18,978 nt of DNA from an uncultured Elusimicrobia bacterium (GTDB lineage: Bacteria; Elusimicrobiota; Endomicrobiia; Endomicrobiales; Endomicrobiaceae): positions 1-18,978 of the forward strand of contig ONUQ01000110.1 of assembly GCA_900321055.1 (NCBI GenBank), in the 5' to 3' direction. The translations under genes and the position numbers were made by a program. How positions within the stretch are numbered: the first letter of the stretch is position 1; every line of letters starts with the position of its first letter. The notes beneath the pieces are model-generated. The model was not told where the DNA came from, did no database searches, and saw only the letters and a list, made by a program, of their open reading frames with translations. Below, piece by piece: positions 16,088-18,978 of the stretch.

Positions 16088-17314
16088 CTATTGTATTGAA
16101 TCTACCTTATCTTCTATTGCTTCAAGAAACTTAACTTTCATTCCATCTGTTAACTGTCCTTGAGTTTCTATAACTACCAATTCATTAATTTGTAAACCTT
16201 GATTTATAACTGTTTTTTCTGCTAATTTTTCTCCTAATTGACACGGTCTCATCAAAATAACACCTTCCCCGGGAGTTCTATAGTCAGGAGAAACTACCGG
16301 CACTAAAAATGTTTTTTCTCCTAATGAAACTACACTGTCATTTGGAACCAATATAACATCTTTCAATTCCTTAAGTAATATTACACCTCTACCAAACATA
16401 CCTGATCTTAAAAGACCTTCATCATTATTAACACTAACTTTTATAGTAGAAGTTCTGGTTCTCTCTTTAACGGTTGGAGCAATTTCTTTTAAAGTTCCGG
16501 AAAACACTTTACTATGATAAGAATCACAATTTATTGTTACAGATTGCCCGATAGCAAGTTTATGTACATCTTTTTCCGGAATATCAACTTCAAAATTGGT
16601 TCCTTTATCACTACTTATAAATTTTGCAACTATATCTTGAGGAGTAATATAATCTCCTGGTTTAATTATTATTTCTGCTAAAATTCCGTCACTTGGAGCA
16701 ATAAGATTAGTCTTTGCTAAATTAGATCTGGATAACTCTACCTCTGATAAAGCAGCTTTAACTTTTGAATCTGCAGATTCAAGTTCATATTTTGCCTCAT
16801 ACAATTTACTTTCTGCCAAAGCTTTCATTTTATACATTTCTTCATAACTTTTATACCTTTCCCTAGCAGAATTATATGCAGATAATTCACTTTTATACTT
16901 ACTTTTTGCATAATCTGCTTTAGTTATAGCATCTTTTGGCTCTAAAGAACAGATAACTTCTCCTTTCTTAATTTTTGCTCCTTCTTTATGATTATAAGAA
17001 GCAAGTTGTCCGTCAATTTCAAATCTCAGCTCATTTTCAACTGCACCTTTAATTGTTCCCATCACGGTATATATATCTTTATAATCTTCCTTTGTTGCTT
17101 TCTTAACCTTTACAGTAATCATTTCTTGCTTTTCTTCAACAACTTTTTCTTTTGAAAAATACATAAAATAAACAACTATTCCCAACAATATTGCCAGCAC
17201 TGCAAAACAGGATATAACTAAAAATCTTTTGATTTTCGGATATTTTCTAGACAAGGTGTTATACCTATAAAAAAGCCTTTCTATAAACTTATAAAACAAA
17301 TACTTTAAATTCAA
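16088..17314 (-). CDS. RND efflux periplasmic adaptor (membrane fusion protein)
   Basis: This 408-residue protein bridges the RND pump to the outer-membrane channel. A basic cytoplasmic N-terminus (1-30) precedes a single membrane anchor (about 31-53); there is no lipobox, so it is anchored by a helix rather than by lipid. The first half of the lipoyl (biotinyl-like) domain covers about 85-123 (LRFEIDGQLASYNHKEG). An alpha-helical hairpin rich in Ala, Lys and Glu follows to about 200, then the second lipoyl half LIAPSDGILAEIIIKPGDYI. Beta-barrel and membrane-proximal domains complete the protein. The start is a TTG at 17314, supported by a strong GGAGGG (17320-17325) 5 nt upstream. It begins 17 bp after the tolC-like stop. 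A 148-bp gap with two stem-loops separates it from RND-A. The family is secure; I give no symbol because orthology to a named pump is not shown. Confidence 0.93.
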   Translation of the reverse strand: MNLKYLFYKFIERLFYRYNTLSRKYPKIKRFLVISCFAVLAILLGIVVYFMYFSKEKVVEEKQEMITVKVKKATKEDYKDIYTVMGTIKGAVENELRFEIDGQLASYNHKEGAKIKKGEVICSLEPKDAITKADYAKSKYKSELSAYNSARERYKSYEEMYKMKALAESKLYEAKYELESADSKVKAALSEVELSRSNLAKTNLIAPSDGILAEIIIKPGDYITPQDIVAKFISSDKGTNFEVDIPEKDVHKLAIGQSVTINCDSYHSKVFSGTLKEIAPTVKERTRTSTIKVSVNNDEGLLRSGMFGRGVILLKELKDVILVPNDSVVSLGEKTFLVPVVSPDYRTPGEGVILMRPCQLGEKLAEKTVINQGLQINELVVIETQGQLTDGMKVKFLEAIEDKVDSIQ

Positions 17315-17331
17315 AATTACCCTCCAAATTT

Positions 17332-18732
17332 TTATCTTAAACTCATTAATGTCAATTTTTCTAATTCAACAATTGATGTATGATTTGAATATAATGCTCT
17401 GGCATATTTTGATATAGCCTCAGCATAATTCCATGATTGTTCCATCAACTCAACTGTTTGAACTTCATATAAATCATTTTTTCTCTTCATAAGAGCTAAT
17501 TTTCTTTCTTTAACTTTCAACTCATTTCTTATAGTTCTGGCATTATTCAAAGAAATAATATAATCATTATATGCTTTTTCTACAGATAATCTGCTTTTTT
17601 TCAACAATTCCATCAGTTCTGCAGTTTGTTGTCTTTTAGAAACAGAACTTTCTTTTGCATCTACAAAATATTGTATATCATCTAAAATTCCCAATTGGAC
17701 AGACAAAGTGTCAACTTCTGTTCTTTTGCTGGCATCAACTATTGATTTTGGATCTGTTCTATTCATATTATAAGATGCAGCCAAAGAATTTCCCCATAAT
17801 CCCCAAGAAAGCTTAGCTGCAACATTCCACTGAGAAGTAAGTTGCAACGGCTCATCAACAAAAGCTTCACCGGATTTCCCGTAAAAACCCTCTGCATATA
17901 ATTGAGGATGAACTTTTGCTTTATTTATTTTTATTTTTTGTTCAGCCATATTTATTTGTAACTTTGCTAACTGAACATCAAGATTATTTGTTTGAACAAA
18001 ACTAATGCAGTCTTGTACCGTAAAAGCTATTTCAAAAGCATCTGCCGGTAATTCCTCCGAAACGGTTCCCGAAATTTCTTCTATTGTATTTACACCAACG
18101 GTTTCTATTAATTTTTGCATTGCAAACTCAAGATTTATTCTTGATGAACTCAATAAATTTGCAACTTTATCTCTAAAATTTTCCGATTCCGCCAAATCAA
18201 GGTTTGATATAGCTTTGGCTTTATACTCTATTCTGGTTTTTAAAAATAATTTTTCTACTTTTTCAAAAGCCTTGCTAAGTGCAACATATTCCATCTTTAA
18301 AGTAAGATATTCATAATAAGCAAGTTTTACATTTGCGAACAACTCTTCTCTTGTTTTGGTATAGTTATAATTTGCAGCATCTTTCATCATTTTATTGTAT
18401 TTTAAATTTGCAACATTTTTTCCACCGGTATATATGGGCAAGCTGGCTTTTGCTCCTAAACTTTCTGATTTATATTCATTAGCCTCAAGTGTTGTGTATA
18501 ATTTAGTTTTACCTTTTGAATGTTCGCTTTGCAAATACAATTGCGGGAAAAAAGAACGAATAGACTGAGTCACTCTTAATTCTGCTAAACCCACCTGTTC
18601 TGCGGCAACTGCAACTTTTTGACTTCGTGCTTGTGCTAATTTTAAACATTCCTCCAGAAACTCATCTGTGCAAAAACATGGTTGCACAAAAAACAAACTA
18701 AAAAAAACTAAAAAAATTAAATATTTACTCAC
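17332..18732 (-). CDS. TolC-family outer-membrane efflux protein
   Basis: This 466-residue protein is the outer-membrane exit duct of the pump. A signal peptide covers residues 1 to about 21 (hydrophobic LIFLVFFSLFFV, then PCFC), without a convincing lipobox. The mature chain shows the OEP pattern of two repeated halves, each with long amphipathic helices rich in Ala, Lys, Glu and Leu (for example 29-60 and 140-205, then 245-265 and 360-466) separated by short beta segments, including PQLYLQSE and its repeat counterpart PQLYAEGF, as expected for a trimeric channel-tunnel. The start is a GTG at 18732 with AAGGTGAG (18736-18743) just upstream. It is the first gene of the operon, behind a near-consensus promoter. 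The substrate is not deducible. Confidence 0.92.
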   Translation of the reverse strand: MSKYLIFLVFFSLFFVQPCFCTDEFLEECLKLAQARSQKVAVAAEQVGLAELRVTQSIRSFFPQLYLQSEHSKGKTKLYTTLEANEYKSESLGAKASLPIYTGGKNVANLKYNKMMKDAANYNYTKTREELFANVKLAYYEYLTLKMEYVALSKAFEKVEKLFLKTRIEYKAKAISNLDLAESENFRDKVANLLSSSRINLEFAMQKLIETVGVNTIEEISGTVSEELPADAFEIAFTVQDCISFVQTNNLDVQLAKLQINMAEQKIKINKAKVHPQLYAEGFYGKSGEAFVDEPLQLTSQWNVAAKLSWGLWGNSLAASYNMNRTDPKSIVDASKRTEVDTLSVQLGILDDIQYFVDAKESSVSKRQQTAELMELLKKSRLSVEKAYNDYIISLNNARTIRNELKVKERKLALMKRKNDLYEVQTVELMEQSWNYAEAISKYARALYSNHTSIVELEKLTLMSLR

Positions 18733-18759
18733 AATCTCACCTTTTTGTTATACAAAAAA

Positions 18760-18783
18760 TTAGTGGCAACAAAATACCACTAA
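18760..18783. promoter_or_regulatory. inverted repeat at the pump operon transcription start
   Basis: TTAGTGG (18760-18766) and CCACTAA (18777-18783) are perfect 7-bp arms around a 10-bp spacer. The repeat begins at the predicted start of the tolC-operon transcript, so it could be an operator overlapping +1 or a hairpin at the very 5' end of the mRNA. Arms with two G-C pairs stand out in this A+T-rich stretch. Confidence 0.55.
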
Positions 18784-18789
18784 AACATA

Positions 18790-18818
18790 AGTATATAAGA
18801 AAATTTTATTATTGTCAA
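18790..18818 (-). promoter_or_regulatory. sigma70-type promoter of the tolC-adaptor-RND operon
   Basis: On the - strand a perfect -35 TTGACA (complement of 18813-18818) is followed after exactly 17 bp by a -10 TATACT (complement of 18790-18795, five of six matches). Initiation is expected near 18783, giving a leader of about 50 nt to the GTG start at 18732. It is the best -35/-10 pair seen in the window. Confidence 0.75.
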
Positions 18819-18844
18819 CACACACACATTAATCCTGACAATAA
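18809..18844. promoter_or_regulatory. inverted repeat overlapping the pump -35 element (candidate operator)
   Basis: TTATTGTCA (18809-18817) and TGACAATAA (18836-18844) are perfect 9-bp arms separated by 18 bp that include five CA dinucleotides (18819-18828). The inner arm contains most of the -35 hexamer of the pump promoter, so a dimeric regulator bound here would compete with or contact RNA polymerase. The palindrome is real; the regulator is inferred. Confidence 0.55.
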
Positions 18845-18911
18845 AAAGATAATTCGTAATATAAACTTTATAAAAAATTAATTTATCTTTTTTACAATCT
18901 GTTCACACTAA

Positions 18912-18940
18912 TTGACAAAAAATGAAAAAAAAGAAATAAT
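18912..18940 (+). promoter_or_regulatory. possible promoter of the divergent partial gene
   Basis: TTGACA (18912-18917), a 17-bp spacer and AATAAT (18935-18940, five of six) form a good match on the + strand. The expected initiation point, about 18947, coincides with the ATG at 18948, so the message would be nearly leaderless if this is the promoter used. A promoter further upstream is the alternative. Confidence 0.4.
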
Positions 18941-18947
18941 AAGAGAT

Positions 18948-18978
18948 ATGAAAATAACAAGAGAACAGTATCTAAAGA
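18948..18978 (+). CDS. start of a divergent gene, cut by window end; possible regulator
   Basis: Only ten codons are visible (MKITREQYLK) from an ATG preceded by AAGAGA. The position, divergent from an efflux operon across a palindrome-rich spacer, is typical of local pump repressors. The opening Thr-Arg-Glu-x-x-Leu is compatible with the first helix of TetR/AcrR proteins. This is too little sequence to assign a family; the regulator idea rests on context. Confidence 0.45.
   Translation, partial: MKITREQYLK

Noticed and set aside
18819..18828. CA dinucleotide run as a phase-variation switch
   Set aside because: There are only five units, and they lie upstream of the -35 rather than between -35 and -10 or in a coding frame, so length change would have little predictable effect beyond altering palindrome spacing.

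Overview
The window is AT-rich throughout (roughly a quarter to a third G+C by eye), uses the standard genetic code (TGA ends aroK and the first RND gene, both overlapping the next start codon), and is densely packed with short gaps. A tripartite TolC/adaptor/RND pump implies a Gram-negative cell envelope, and an NfnAB-type bifurcating transhydrogenase implies an anaerobic or fermentative metabolism based on ferredoxin. A MutL with an intact endonuclease motif implies MutH-independent mismatch repair. These fit an AT-rich, probably host-associated or gut anaerobe. An Elusimicrobiota/Endomicrobia-like genome is my best guess, but this is weak inference: no marker in the window fixes the phylum.

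Layout, left to right. (1) Positions 1-4331, + strand: mutS, whose 5' end lies outside the window, then a 266-bp gap and mutL. (2) 4346-4792, - strand: a RimI-type acetyltransferase, convergent with mutL and divergent from the next gene. (3) 4908-7114, + strand: nfnA and nfnB, overlapping by 16 bp, behind a clear sigma70-type promoter. (4) 7218-9471, + strand: aroC, aroK and an unrecognised exported protein, joined by 1-bp and 4-bp overlaps. The aroC leader carries a 13-bp direct repeat flanking a hairpin. (5) 9472-9715: a convergent gap with a decayed small reading frame and a terminator-like hairpin for the - strand. (6) 9716-18732, - strand: a four-gene export operon transcribed in the order tolC-like outer-membrane factor, periplasmic adaptor, RND-A, RND-B. 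(7) 18733-18947: its control region, with a near-consensus promoter overlapped by inverted repeats. (8) 18948-18978: the first ten codons of a divergent gene, plausibly a local regulator.

How the genes work together. mutS and mutL supply mismatch recognition and nicking. nfnAB couples NADH and reduced ferredoxin to NADPH production, and NADPH is a reductant for shikimate synthesis; aroK and aroC are two late steps of that pathway. The pump genes encode every part of an envelope-spanning exporter. Having two different RND genes suggests a heteromeric inner-membrane pump of the MdtBC kind. The proton-relay positions differ between the two RND proteins: RND-A has a Tyr where AcrB has its TM10 Lys.

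Most of the window is conventional chromosomal housekeeping. The parts worth a second look are the asymmetric RND pair, the stem-loop between the adaptor and RND genes, the palindromic pump control region, the unrecognised exported protein coupled to aroK, and the aroC leader. I found no mobile element, CRISPR array, tRNA or rRNA, and no convincing wholly new system.
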